A stretch of 64,000 nucleotides of DNA from positions 53,734,802-53,798,801 of the forward strand of contig CM067322.1 in the NCBI GenBank assembly GCA_034231615.1, given 5' to 3'. This document shows, piece by piece, positions 54,140-64,000 of this stretch. This DNA comes from Meghimatium bilineatum. Taxonomy: Eukaryota > Mollusca > Gastropoda > Stylommatophora > Philomycidae. The position numbers and the translations under genes were made by a program. Numbering within the stretch: position 1 is the first letter of the stretch; every line of letters begins with the position of its first letter. The notes under the pieces are model-generated. The model did no database searches. It was not told where the DNA came from and saw only the letters and a program-made list of their open reading frames with translations.

Positions 54140-54660
54140 GCTTGGTTATAACAATAATTTAGAGAAATGTCATTTGGCAAGTCCTTAAGAACAATTATAT
54201 CAACTACACATGCATTCAGTACCAAAGGACGGGGGTTTCAATTCCCATTCAATCGATTACCGCTCAATCGCTATGGAGGCGTCTACGTTATTTATAAAGT
54301 TTTGACACTTAAAGCTGGTACGTGATGCCAAAGGGATCTAGCACTATCTGGACATTAAGTGTGTTGCCTTCTATTTCTATAAAGTTTTTTTCAAAATACA
54401 AGTTCACACATAATAGTGTTTTTTTTAATTTATGCAAGTGTCACGCTTGGTTGACAAATATAAGATTGAAATAAAAGGAACATGTTTCAACCGAAAGATC
54501 CCAGTGTAGATTGCATAAGTAATGTGTTTGCTGTCAACAGTTTGTGTCAGGTTATATACGTCTAATTTATGTTTATGTTATTTTCATCAGGAGTGTAAGG
54601 TATTCAGAATGTTGCACCTACACACATACATACATGTCGCTTATGTTTTAATTTCAATAG
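54140..54660. other. no recognised feature
   Basis: AT-rich spacer; one B-box-like string (gggtttcaattccc, about 54234). Confidence 0.4.
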
Positions 54661-54663
54661 GTT

Positions 54664-54960
54664 AGCCATTTATGGGGAGTAAGACTGGTTGAATGAGTAG
54701 AAATATCACATCAATGGGGAGTAAGACTGGCCGAATGAGTAGACATATCACATCAATGGGGAGTAAGACTGGCCGAATGAGTAGACATATCACATCAATG
54801 GTGAGTAAGACTGGCCGAATGAGTAGAAATATCACATCAATGGGGAGTAAGACTGGCCGAATGAGTAGAAATATCACATCAATGGAGACTAAGACTAGCT
54901 CATCGAGTAGAAATATTATCTATGATAACTGGACTGGCTCAACGAGTAGAAATAGTAGAA
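54664..54960. repeat. 42-bp minisatellite, about 6-7 copies
   Basis: Units of agtaagactggccgaatgag, tagaaatatcacatcaatgg, gg. The last units are degenerate. Confidence 0.95.
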
Positions 54961-55106
54961 ATAGAAGTAGGATAAGTGACCGGAAAAATATTAACTAGGG
55001 TTGGCTATCGCATTTGTTCAGTAGCTATGGCGCAATTCTTCGACATTTCCAGAGCATTAATCCTGGTACCATATTCCCTATTGGCTGGGTGAAGACGGAA
55101 GTAATT

Positions 55107-55200
55107 ATTATCAGCCTTTTGACTAAATTTCTGGTACTATAAGTCATATTTTGAGTCCCTAATGGAAAAAGAAAGGGGGGTGTGAACGCAAAAACCCTTC
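55107..55200. repeat. unexpanded relative of the 47.1-kb minisatellite
   Basis: Has gactaaatttctggtactat, aagtcatattttgagtccct and aatggaaaaag, matching the last unit and right flank of 47082-47422 (taaatcatgttctgaattcc, ttaatgggg) but with only one unit. Confidence 0.65.
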
Positions 55201-55220
55201 TTAGGGAATCAGAATATTCT

Positions 55221-55335
55221 TCTTCTTAAGCGTACATTTTCAAACTTCTGCTGAATTTTTCTTGTAGCAGGTCTATGTTTCTACTAGATTTCTTGTACAA
55301 TGGTTGCACTTTTTCATTATGGTTGGTCTTTTGAG
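55221..55335 (-). mobile_element. SINE-A fragment, reverse strand
   Basis: Diverged: ttcttcttaagcgtaca, ttttcttgtagcagg, ctactagatttc and gtcttttgagcc in SINE-A order. Confidence 0.55.
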
Positions 55336-55476
55336 CCATTTTGAGACCTTCAAAACTTGTGCATGTGGTACAATTACTTGAGTATATATTTGACTATACA
55401 ACTCTGTGGGTTTACAAAAATACTATTTCTATAGTTTTGATATGTATAATAATATATTTCCTTCATGTTTTCACAG

Positions 55477-55507
55477 GCAGAACAATTGAATGAAGAACAG
55501 ATTGCAG
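55477..55507 (+). CDS. calmodulin exon 2 of a second gene (partial)
   Basis: A 31-nt exon between acceptor ttttcacag and a consensus donor gtaagt encodes AEQLNEEQIA plus one base. Calmodulin itself has ADQLTEEQIA here, so this copy is closer to canonical calmodulin than the complete gene at the left. Length and both splice phases are those of calmodulin exon 2. The ATG exon must lie upstream. I found no exon 3 in the remaining 8.5 kb, so the gene either continues beyond the window or is an isolated relic. Confidence 0.8.
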
Positions 55508-55519
55508 GTAAGTACATAT

Positions 55520-56220
55520 TTATGTAACTTTTATTTTCTTTCAAAGTAACCATGATTCTGTGCTTTAAGCTTGATAGTTCTGGCAAGGATGAACATTATT
55601 TGAATGATTTCTTATATAAGAAAATATAACTATAATATTAGTAAAACACACCGATCAAGTGCCATATAGAGGAATGTGGTTAAATTACCAGCTAACCATT
55701 TCTTGATGTTCCCAAGTCAATATTTTCTTTACCACCTCTTCTCCTTCTTAAATACTGTTTTCTGGCGGATAATCTATGAAAATTGAATGATATTTCATTA
55801 CATGTCCCAAACTCCACGAAATGTTAGTTTCATTTCTTCACTGCCAAAAGTGTTTCAACTCCACTTACAAGATCAGTGATTTTATCTAGGACAAAATACA
55901 TATTCCTTTTAAGCATTTTAAACACACGCTTAACACACGTCTGTGACTCTAGTATCACACATCTGTGACACTTGTATTCAAACTGCTGAACCCACCTTTC
56001 TCTACCTGCATGAATATATATCTTATGACAGATTTGTTGATTTCATTGATGGAATACTATTGAAATAAACATCAAGTTATCGGCATTTCTTATTTCTCAA
56101 TACACCTTTTCCTAGGTAGGGGGTCCTTATGGTTCGACACGTACGCAGCACTTGGGAATTCACACTTAATGCAGAGGGAAGCGTATTTGGGAAGAAAGGG
56201 GTGCTTTCACTACAACCACT
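55520..56220. other. probable intron of the second calmodulin gene
   Basis: AT-rich DNA following the donor of the 31-nt exon. No EF-hand coding sequence or family match seen. Confidence 0.4.
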
Positions 56221-56229
56221 AGAAGTATC

Positions 56230-56515
56230 TTCTTCTTCTTCTGCGTTCGTTCTCAAACTCCTGCAGATCAGCAGGATGTAGTCCGGAGAGCGGAATGCGC
56301 TGTATCATGGTTTACAGCATTGCTGCGATATCTGCGCCTTTCGGCCTGACACATCCGACTTCAGCATGGCTGTGGGTCACTGACCTTATATAGGATGGGA
56401 CAGACAAACTCCATCCCATAACCTCCTTAGTCGCCTCATACGACATTCATGGAAGGTAAACAGTGTTGCTATTCTTTGCTCCCCTTTTGGGCCCCGAAAA
56501 CATATGGGGGACTAC
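56230..56515 (-). mobile_element. SINE-B, full-length, reverse strand
   Basis: Nearly identical in order to 27158-27447, with tgcgttcgttctcaaactcc, tttcggcctgacacatccga, cgcctcatacgacattcatg and gctccccttttgggcc. Confidence 0.9.
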
Positions 56516-56584
56516 AAGGATGACGCTGTAGATGATGGCAATGATGAAGGCATGATATGACTGGTTCCCAGAGTGCTGCAAGTG

Positions 56585-56830
56585 TCTGTTCACTTACTGA
56601 TCATATGAGTATGATTTCAGCTATTTCAAGTATGTACGCTATAAGTGGCTTGAATCGATGATACAGTCTGTGTTGAAGAGCCTTCATTTGTGTAGCTTGG
56701 AACGTGGGTGTTGAGGGAAATGAAAGAGTAGACAGACTTGCTAGCGTGATCAGAGTGACTAGTGGGAGTTCAAGTGACTATGCTGATATTTTAACTGAAA
56801 CCATGAAGTTGAACGAGTTGGAAGATGTAG
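56585..56830 (+). mobile_element. LINE RNase H fragment
   Basis: The plus strand encodes CVAWNVGVEGNERVDRLASV, matching the W.P.H.G..GNE.AD.LA block of RNase H, then SSDYADILTETMK. Short and isolated. Confidence 0.75.
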
Positions 56831-57069
56831 GGTGTATGTCTTAATTTCTTATTCCGAAGCTATAGCTAAAATTGAGGGCATGGGACCGTAGCGTTGCAAG
56901 AAAAGAGCAGTAAATATGAATCACAATATGAGTAATTAACCAACACAGAGCCGAAATAGTTAATACATGCTGAAGGACATACTGAATATGAGATCGAAGC
57001 ATCTATGAATTTGTTAGCAGTGCCATGATGGTGAGCTGACGACTAACGATCGTAACTAAAACACTTTTC

Positions 57070-57155
57070 TTCTGTGATTACCAGGATGTAGTCCGGAGAA
57101 CGGAATGAGCTGCTCCATGGTTTACAGTATTTCTACTATATATACGCCTTTCAAT
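57070..57155 (-). mobile_element. SINE-B fragment
   Basis: Contains aggatgtagtccggagaacg, catggtttacagta and cgcctttca, without the (ttc)n tail. Confidence 0.7.
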
Positions 57156-57600
57156 TGACGTACTTTAGTAATGGTTCTTCTTGATTAGAAACTGGCCTCA
57201 CAGCACGCGGGGGATTCCCTAAGTGCTCCGCCCTCTTTTCCAGCAGCCATCCGACTCGATGGTGTTTTGAGTCAAATTCCGCTGAAACAGACGTCGACAT
57301 CAGGGCACAACTCTCACCCCTTACGACAGCTTTCTTTGTTGTTCCGTCCACCCACGCCGTGCCCATAACTAGTTCAAGCACATCGTCGGCCTAGCGGAAC
57401 AACATGGTAACTGTTATCGAAGGTTACGACTACGGGATTGCATAGATGACGTGCCATGAAGCTTTTATAAGAAGATAACCTCAATATTAAGACATGTCAT
57501 CAACTAGGGTTTTCTGTTGCATGGGGGGTTTGTCTAGTAAGCCATTGGTGAGACTCACAGACACAACCGCATGCGCACTTTAGTAATGCTATTGGGGAAC
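57155..57600 (-). mobile_element. family G retroposon, reverse strand
   Basis: Inverted counterpart of 20440-20860 over the whole length, including the cacccacgccgtgcccataa block. The encoded SKHHRVGWLLEKRAEHL is preserved relative to SKHHRIEWLLERRAEHL. Confidence 0.8.
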
Positions 57601-57627
57601 TGTGGCCTATTTAGATGAACATCCAAT

Positions 57628-57895
57628 GGGTGATGTCCATACATTATGTCAACAATTAAAGGGCAGAGGTGGGGGAGGGGGGTGGGGGGAGGGGACTGAA
57701 CACGTTTGATAGCTGTTGACAAAGTTGTAAGAAGGAGTTTGATAAAAGTTGATGTCGAATATTGGTTTTGCTATACTTGAACTAAATTGGACGAATAACA
57801 AGCATTTAATTTTTCTAACAATAATATGAAACAAAACATATATTATTCGTCCTTTTTTCTGCAAAAAAAGTTGGGGTGGGGGGGGGGTTAATTTT
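57628..57895. mobile_element. family M element, one end only
   Basis: The left end gggtgatgtccatacattat, gtcaacaatt, a G-rich tract and the subterminal gtttgatagctgttgacaaa match (inverted) the family M elements at 37.6 and 53.5 kb. No minisatellite core, and the right TIR was not found. Confidence 0.5.
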
Positions 57896-57899
57896 TAAA

Positions 57900-58400
57900 T
57901 ATTTATTTCACATATTTAACATTGTTGTCCTTGAATTATTTACAATTGATGTCAAAGGGGAGATTGGTAAAAAATTATTCCTTCAAATTTGGTTAGTCTT
58001 CTCTTAAGACATTAATAGCAGGTCATGATGTTTCTATTCACTGCCTCTATTTCGGACCCTTGTAGCACACAAGCGAATCATAACTATATAATTGGAAAGA
58101 GAGATTGGAGCAAAGCATAAAATGAGAGCAGTTAACTGTTGCATGCTAAAACTTTGCTAGATAATCAAGTAAAGCTGACAATGATTGATTAGTTGCACAA
58201 TTATGTCGCCTGATTGCAGGTGCTCTTGACGATTCTCGCAATGAGGTTGACTAGCTAATCCTGTCTTTGCATTCTCTGAACCCGTAATTTATCAATTATG
58301 GAACACATCTCTATAAATATTAAATTTGCCGGTTCCATTACGCAGGACAAGTTATTTTTGTAATATCATCCATCTCTGTTTAGAAAATATATGGTCTCCG
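57900..58400. other. no recognised feature
   Basis: Spacer without ORF or repeat match. Confidence 0.4.
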
Positions 58401-58404
58401 CTCT

Positions 58405-58690
58405 GCAACACACGTGTAGACACACGCATATAGGGACAGACATGTAGAAACACGCATATGGGGAGAGATGTGTAGACACACGCATATAGGGACAGACATG
58501 TAGAAACACGCATATGGGGAGAGATGTGTAGACACGCGCATATAGCTAGAGACCTGTAGAAACTCATATATGGACAGACATGTGAAGACACACGCATATA
58601 TGTAGGGGACAAGTGTAGACACTCTTATAGGGAGAGATATGTACAGACACACGCATATGGTGAGAGACATGAGTAGACACGCGTTTGGGG
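58405..58690. repeat. 28-bp minisatellite, about 10 copies
   Basis: Units alternate agacacacgcatatagggac/agacatgt and agaaacacgcatatggggag/agatgtgt, giving a 56-bp dimer in part. Confidence 0.93.
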
Positions 58691-58756
58691 AGAGAAATGA
58701 AGAGAGATGATTTATCCACAACCACAGATAAATTAGAATACAGAAATAAAAACTAA

Positions 58757-58773
58757 TATATATATATATATAT
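58757..58773. repeat. (TA)n microsatellite
   Basis: A short ta run between two minisatellites. Confidence 0.9.
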
Positions 58774-58774
58774 A

Positions 58775-59330
58775 CATAGCGTAGGATAAAATATACATGG
58801 ACATAGCGTAGGATAAAATATACGTATACACAGGGTATGATAAAAATATACTTATACACAGGGTATGATAAAATATACGTATACACGGTATGATAAAATA
58901 TACGTTTACATAGCGTAGGATAAAATATACGTATACACGGTATGATAAAATATACGTTTACATAGCGTAGGATAAAATATACATATACACAGGGTATGAT
59001 AAAATATACGTTTACATAGTGTAGGATAAAATATACATATACACAGGGTATGATAAAATATACGTTTACATAGCGTAGGATAAAATATACATATACATAG
59101 GGTATGATAAAATATACATATACACAGGGTATGATAAAATATACATATACACAGGGTATGATAAAATATACGTTTACATAGCGTAGGACAAAATATACAT
59201 CTACATAGAGTAGGATAAAGCATACTTTTACATAGTTTAGAATGAAATATACGTGTAAAATACGTTATGATAAAATATACGTGTACGCTTCGAGGTTGAA
59301 TCGAAGGAATAAAATATACGTGTACGTGTG
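58775..59330. repeat. 27-bp minisatellite, about 20 copies
   Basis: Two alternating 27-bp types (cagggtatgataaaatatac and catagcgtaggataaaatat cores). The minus strand is open for 177 codons in 9-residue periods (CIFYHTL/RIFYPTL), which I regard as non-genic. Confidence 0.95.
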
Positions 59331-59334
59331 GTTC

Positions 59335-60360
59335 ATTCGTCGATGTTGGCGAAGATGAATTGATCTCAGCTGGTATAGACATGATAATGAAGATGACTAT
59401 GTCTGTGGTGTGTCTGAATATGGCTAATGAGTTAGTCATATGTGCATGAAATTTCGTTCCACGCTCTGAGCATGTGCGAGAGGTGTCTTTGAGACGTGAG
59501 CAGTTTTCACCTTTCTCATTTGCGTTGAGCAGCAGCTTGCCTGAGGTATTCTAGAACTGCACCACAAGCACTAAGTCTACGACGCCATTCGGGGATCTCT
59601 TGCGCTAGATTCTACCATGAATGTTTGTCTATTGTTAAGTGAATGATGTTTTACGCGTGTCTTCCTTGTTATATCCTTCGTTTTTCGTTGCTTCTGGCTT
59701 GTTAGCTGCGTGTTGTCTAGAGAACTAGATTAAATATGTCATGATTTACAGCAGAGGAGGGGATAATTTTTGTGTGTGCATATGCCATTTTAAAATTTAT
59801 GACATAGTTTGCAGATCACATGACATCATCCCTTGTCTAATTTGCGTTCAATGTCCTCAGATTTCCTAATAGCAGTTATCTCTAGACACGTGTAATTTAA
59901 TGGTTTTTTTGATATAAATTGAGAGTTTGACACGGTACCACGTACTTAACAACTTATGGCGCATGTGTCACTATCGATGTTTCTTCCGCCGTGTTTGGTG
60001 ATATTTTATGGTCTACCGCAATTGACATTTAATACCAACTGGTCAGTTCCTAACATCTGACACTAATCAATGAGCTATTCACGATTTTATTATTAACCTA
60101 TCAGAATCGTTAGTTATTTTTGTCGTGATGACTCTAACAATTCTGCAGGAACACATATTTTGCAGCAAGCACCAAGGACATATGATGTCTATGCTTGAAT
60201 TTCAATATCATGCTGACCAGAAACTCGACTCACCGTACTTATTTAGCCACAATAAAACTGTTATTATGTACGTTAATATTATGACTATTTGAGCCGAAAT
60301 GTTTGCTGATATGGAACAAGATACTATATTTATTTAGTAGATACTATATATATTTATTTC
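59335..60360. other. no recognised feature
   Basis: No motif-bearing ORF; unique-looking sequence upstream of the transposase pseudogene's 3' end. Confidence 0.4.
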
Positions 60361-60479
60361 AGCCTCCGTGCAACATGCAGTATTGATATTTTAAAAAAAT
60401 CAGTGTTAAGATTAGCTTCATCGATCAGGTCAATATAACCACATAATGCCCGTTTGAAATAGTAAGCAATCGCAATATG

Positions 60480-62235
60480 TTGATATCAGCGGAAGATAAT
60501 TGGGCATTCGGTTCGCCTGCGCCAGTCTAGTCATACTTGGAAATCTTTGCTTATTGGCATGTCACCACGAAACTGGATCTGACTGTCGAGTTTGAAGTGG
60601 CTCTGACAGGTACTGTGTCATCTCAGTGTTAATGCTGTTGCCTTTGGCACTGGCAGAATGATCTGTGGTGGGATTTTTCTCGACAATTGTGTCTAAACAT
60701 CTCCATAGACTGGACTCGTACTGTGTGGCAGTGCTCACAGAAGTCAAAACACTAGTGCTACTACTAGTAGCTGATGGATCCTGTGAACTGACTGTGTTTA
60801 CTGAATCAATAATGGAGTTAGCTGATAACAGCAGATGGGCTCGTGCATCACTTCTACCACGTTCGGAGAAGAAGCACAGCTTGAATCGAGGATCCAGTAG
60901 TGTGGCAAAGATGTGAATACTGTTAAATTCAATGTCCACAAATCTGCTGCTAACAGCTTCATGCATGGCTGCTTTCATAGTTTTGATCCCAGCATCACTA
61001 CCTTCTTTCTGGAGGAAAGCCATGAGTATTTTCACTAATGGGATCACAACTGATATTGGTGCCTGAGCTGCATTTATTTCACGTGTGAGTTCTTGAAATG
61101 GGGCCAAAGTAGCTACTGCATTCTCCTGACTTCCCACTGCTGTGCCGTTAGCCCAGTTACCGAATCAATTTCAACACAGTACAGGCTGATGCTGCGCCGT
61201 TGTTCTAACAGATGTCGTAGCATATAGAACGTTGAGTTCCATCGTGTTGTCACAACTTGGATAAGCTGATGTTGTGGTAGGTTTAATTCATTCTGAAGTT
61301 CGTGCAAACGGCTGGTTGCTAAAGAAGAGTGTTTGAAATGTCCTACCAATTTTCTTCCAATACTGATGTCAGCAACATACTTTAGACTCAAAAGACTATC
61401 ACGAGCACACAGCTGCAGTGTGTGTGCAAAACATCCAACACTTGAATAGCTGCCATCAAGAAAGCATTTGGCAATGTTGAATGCATTGTCTCTCATAACA
61501 ACATGGCACTTCTCACGTGCAATTGACCACTCATCCAGCATCATTTCAAAATGTGCAAGCAAGTTTGTGGCCGTATGATGTTCATCAAATGCAGTACAAT
61601 GGAAGACTACACTGCGGTGAACGAAGGAGTCTGTTAACCAATGGCCAATGAGGCCCATAAATGGCTGAGTGGTGTGTTCAGTTGTCCACGTGTCAACGTG
61701 TCTGTTGTGAATGATATATAATCTGTGTCAGATATCATTGCTGCAATTTTTACCTTCAGACGTTTACACATGTCAGGAATAAAATGTTCAGTAAAGTACG
61801 TTCTTGAAAGCAATTCATACCTTTTTTCCATTGTATGCATCAATTCTCTGAAACCTGGTCGTTCCACTACTTGAAAAGGCTCCATATCTATGGCTATCAT
61901 TCGGGCTACGGCAGCATGAATGCGTTTAGCATTGGGACTTTTGATGTCCCAAATTTGGTCCGGTCCCATGCCTGCACAATTGACTGCTGGGTACTGCGGC
62001 TTGCTGTGTGCAAAAACGGTCCAAGATTCTTATAGTGGTCGCCATACACTGGACTCCAATGATGCTTTCTTTTGCATCATTTCGTCATAGCTCTTCCTGT
62101 GCATCGATCGCAAATGGGTCTGCATTGATGATGTTGAGAAGTCTTTGGGTCGATTTAATCGTCCACGCGATTACTGTTTGTCACACAACTTACATATTAC
62201 CTTCGCTGAATCATCGTCTTTAACCTTGAAGCAAA
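60480..62235 (-). pseudogene. hAT-superfamily (ZBED-like) transposase, frameshifted
   Basis: Cut-and-paste transposase relic. On the minus strand it starts near 62220 with a BED zinc finger: DDDSAKVICKLCDKQ, a stop, then STSSMQTHLRSMH (C..C and H..H ligands). It is followed by the hAT catalytic region: FTEHFIPDMCKRLK, ISFTTDTL, GHWLTDSFVHRS, CFAHTLQLCARDS and VVTTRWNSTFYML (C..H and RW signatures). It continues through FNSIHIFATLLDPRFK to MTQYLSEPLQ and RFPSMTRLA. Defects: a stop in the BED finger (62165 region), another near 62028, an apparent 8-bp duplication at 61690-61705 that shifts frame, a frameshift at 61113-61137, a stop after DPVSW, and loss of the C-terminal dimerisation domain. 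It is therefore inactive. It could be a domesticated ZBED gene relic, but the TIR-like flank at 62490-62607 favours a transposon. Confidence 0.88.
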
Positions 62236-62489
62236 CCCCAAACGGCGCTGTATGAATTTGATTTTGATGCCATTCTATTTTATCGGCAAGACTAAAGAAA
62301 TTTACGAAAATACGAACTATTCAAGTCCCACAAACTCATGAATTAATGTACCATTAAAATTCAAAATGAGTTTTTATTTCTTAAAATTCTTATTTACATC
62401 AGCGAGAAATAGTAAACCAGAAAGTGCTACTTTGCTATTGCCTAAAATTCGGCTTGGCCTCACGAAACATATACATAAAATTCACGTGA

Positions 62490-62603
62490 CTAGGCAACAC
62501 AAACCCGGCCTAAATCCGGAAACACTGAACCGGAGCCGGATTTTGTAAAAATGGCCGGGTTTGGCATGACACCTGATTTGCCGGAACCGAAATCCGGCAC
62601 ACC

Positions 62604-62607
<4 letters not shown>
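62490..62607 (-). mobile_element. probable 5' terminal region of the hAT element
   Basis: On the minus strand it begins aggggtgtgccggatttcgg, resembling a hAT CAGGGGTG end, and is packed with ccgg-centred motifs (ccggatttcggttccggc, aacccggcc, atccggctccgg). It lies 5' of the transposase. The opposite end was not found. Confidence 0.6.

Positions 62608-62635
<28 letters not shown>
62608..62635. repeat. (TA)n microsatellite
   Basis: Directly abuts the presumed transposon end, so the insertion may have gone into a TA repeat. Confidence 0.9.
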
Positions 62636-62639
<4 letters not shown>

Positions 62640-62640
<1 letters not shown>

Positions 62641-63515
62641 TATGATTTGGCCGCTTAATTTACAAACAATATACAAACCAGTCATTGCTGAGATTGAACA
62701 ATTAATATTTTTGATAACAATGCAGTGTGTACCGCTTACACTAGAGATAAGTGAAGTCGGTAGTAGACAATCACTGTTAATGATGCCATTATTTAGAACG
62801 TAGTCAATTTTCTCCTTATCGGTGGGACAGTCTATAAGATCTAACAGAAAAGAAAGGGAAATGCTAAGATTGATCTTATAGTGATCTAGGAAACTAAATA
62901 AGACATTAGCGAAGGCACGGGGAATGTTTGTTTTGTTATGCATTCGTTCCATTGTAATCATCACAGATATTGTGATTTCCGCCGATATTGTGAATTACAC
63001 AGATATTGTGAATTACAGATGTTGTGCCACCGTAATTCGCCGTGTAGGCCCAGTACATTCGATTTCGGCATGAGGCATGGGGAATAAATAATAACAACTT
63101 AAGGCAAAGTAAACATTGAATCAACTGAATACAACACTGTTTTTGTTAATATTCCTAGCCCTAAAATTGCGATTTTCAACCGTGACCTTTCACAATAGCG
63201 TAAGGTAAAAGGTTACCAAATCAAGCAATATCATTTATTCAATAATTAGCACGATATCGATAGATCATTCTATCCAGATGCTCTAACGGATCGATTTCAA
63301 CATATTTAAAGGAAACTCACTTACTAATATTTTAACATTTCGTTTTGGGATAGGTCCATAGGGACCTAAGTAGTAACTGTGCACAATTGTATTTGTATCG
63401 TGAAATAAAAACCGATCAATATTTTTAGAGCATGTAATGAGGAAAGTAAACATTGAACATTTAGTAACCACCGAAAAGATAAAGGGGAGAAGAGACAGAG
63501 GAAGACAACCAGAGA
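62640..63515. other. no recognised feature
   Basis: Short open frames only. A local direct repeat of tattgtgaattacac-type units lies near 62960-63025. Confidence 0.4.
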
Positions 63516-63541
63516 AATATATATATATATATATATATATA
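63516..63541. repeat. (TA)n microsatellite
   Basis: A ta run of about 26 bp. Confidence 0.95.
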
Positions 63542-63559
63542 CAGCATAGAAGATTATAT

Positions 63560-64000
63560 TCATTCATTAATTCATTGGTAACATGCCTTCCGGAGTAGGC
63601 GATCATGTCTCTCCATAGTCCTCTATTAAATATACATTTAAATATAGTTTCTGATGATTCTGCATCATGCTCGGCTTTCAAGCCATTCAACATTTTCTAA
63701 GTTGTCTTCCTCTATCTCTCTTACTCTCGATCTTTCCAGTTGTTACGATGTTCTCCAGCCCATTTCTTCTCATGACATGACCCAGGAACTGTGATTGTCG
63801 TCTTCTAATACAGTTAATAAGTTCTCTGTTTGAGTTGACCAGTTGTAGAATTATAGCATTACTCTTTTTGGCTGTCCGTGATAATTTTAACATTCTACAA
63901 TAAAACCACATCTCTGTGGCCTCCAGATGTTTTCTTGCAATATTGTCAATTGTCCATGCTTCATATAAGAGTATGGGCTCTATGTATATATATATGTCAT
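63560..64000 (-). mobile_element. LINE RT C-terminal remnant, runs off the edge
   Basis: The minus strand reads MWFYCRMLKLSRTAKKSNAI, ILQLVNSNRELINCIRRRQS and FLGHVMRRNGLENIVTTGKI, then ESKRDRGRQL. Same family as 5735-6090. More of the element lies beyond 64000. Confidence 0.88.

Noticed and set aside
58906-59439. 177-codon cysteine-rich repeat ORF
   Set aside because: 27-bp minisatellite; the cysteines come from the repeat unit.

Overview
The window is metazoan nuclear DNA: AT-rich, with GT-AG introns, and filled with non-LTR retrotransposon (LINE) remnants, SINEs, hAT-type DNA elements and more than 20 minisatellites. There are no operons, ribosome-binding sites or bacterial genes. The calmodulin-like gene, tRNA-derived SINEs and LINE protein types point to an invertebrate. 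A gastropod mollusc is my best guess, but no sequence feature proves the taxon.

The one host gene that can be fully assembled lies on the + strand at 473-13059. It is a six-exon calmodulin-like gene coding for 148 residues with four intact EF-hand loops. Its exon 1 is just the ATG, exon 2 is 31 nt and exon 3 is 144 nt, which is the classic calmodulin layout. Its introns are stuffed with decayed LINEs, SINEs and minisatellites. A second 31-nt calmodulin exon 2 (AEQLNEEQIA) lies at 55477-55507 on the same strand, so a paralogue probably begins upstream of it and continues past the right edge.

The rest is repeat-dominated. LINE fragments of at least four kinds occur on both strands: RT types with YADD, YVDD, LADD or FADD motifs, and types with an RNase H domain and a C-terminal Cys/His cluster. 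The best-preserved is a 251-codon RT C-terminal ORF at 22743-23555, with a close inverted copy at 44250-44837. A broken hAT (ZBED-like) transposase sits at 60540-62235 (minus). Three short hAT-type elements have perfect 8-bp target duplications (19981-20144, 30534-30931, 38551-38812). Several SINEs also have recognisable target duplications, two of them inside other elements.

The most interesting pattern is how the minisatellites relate to transposons. One 26-bp array (31793-32735) is expanded from coding sequence inside a LINE RT ORF, and the ORF resumes on the far side. Other arrays (37765-38228, 38662-38796, 53740-54018) form the cores of short inverted-repeat elements. A 36-bp array (47082-47422) has an apparently unexpanded relative at 55107-55200. 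I see no evidence of a new multi-gene system. The coherent story is an old calmodulin locus invaded by mobile elements whose internal segments repeatedly expanded into tandem arrays.
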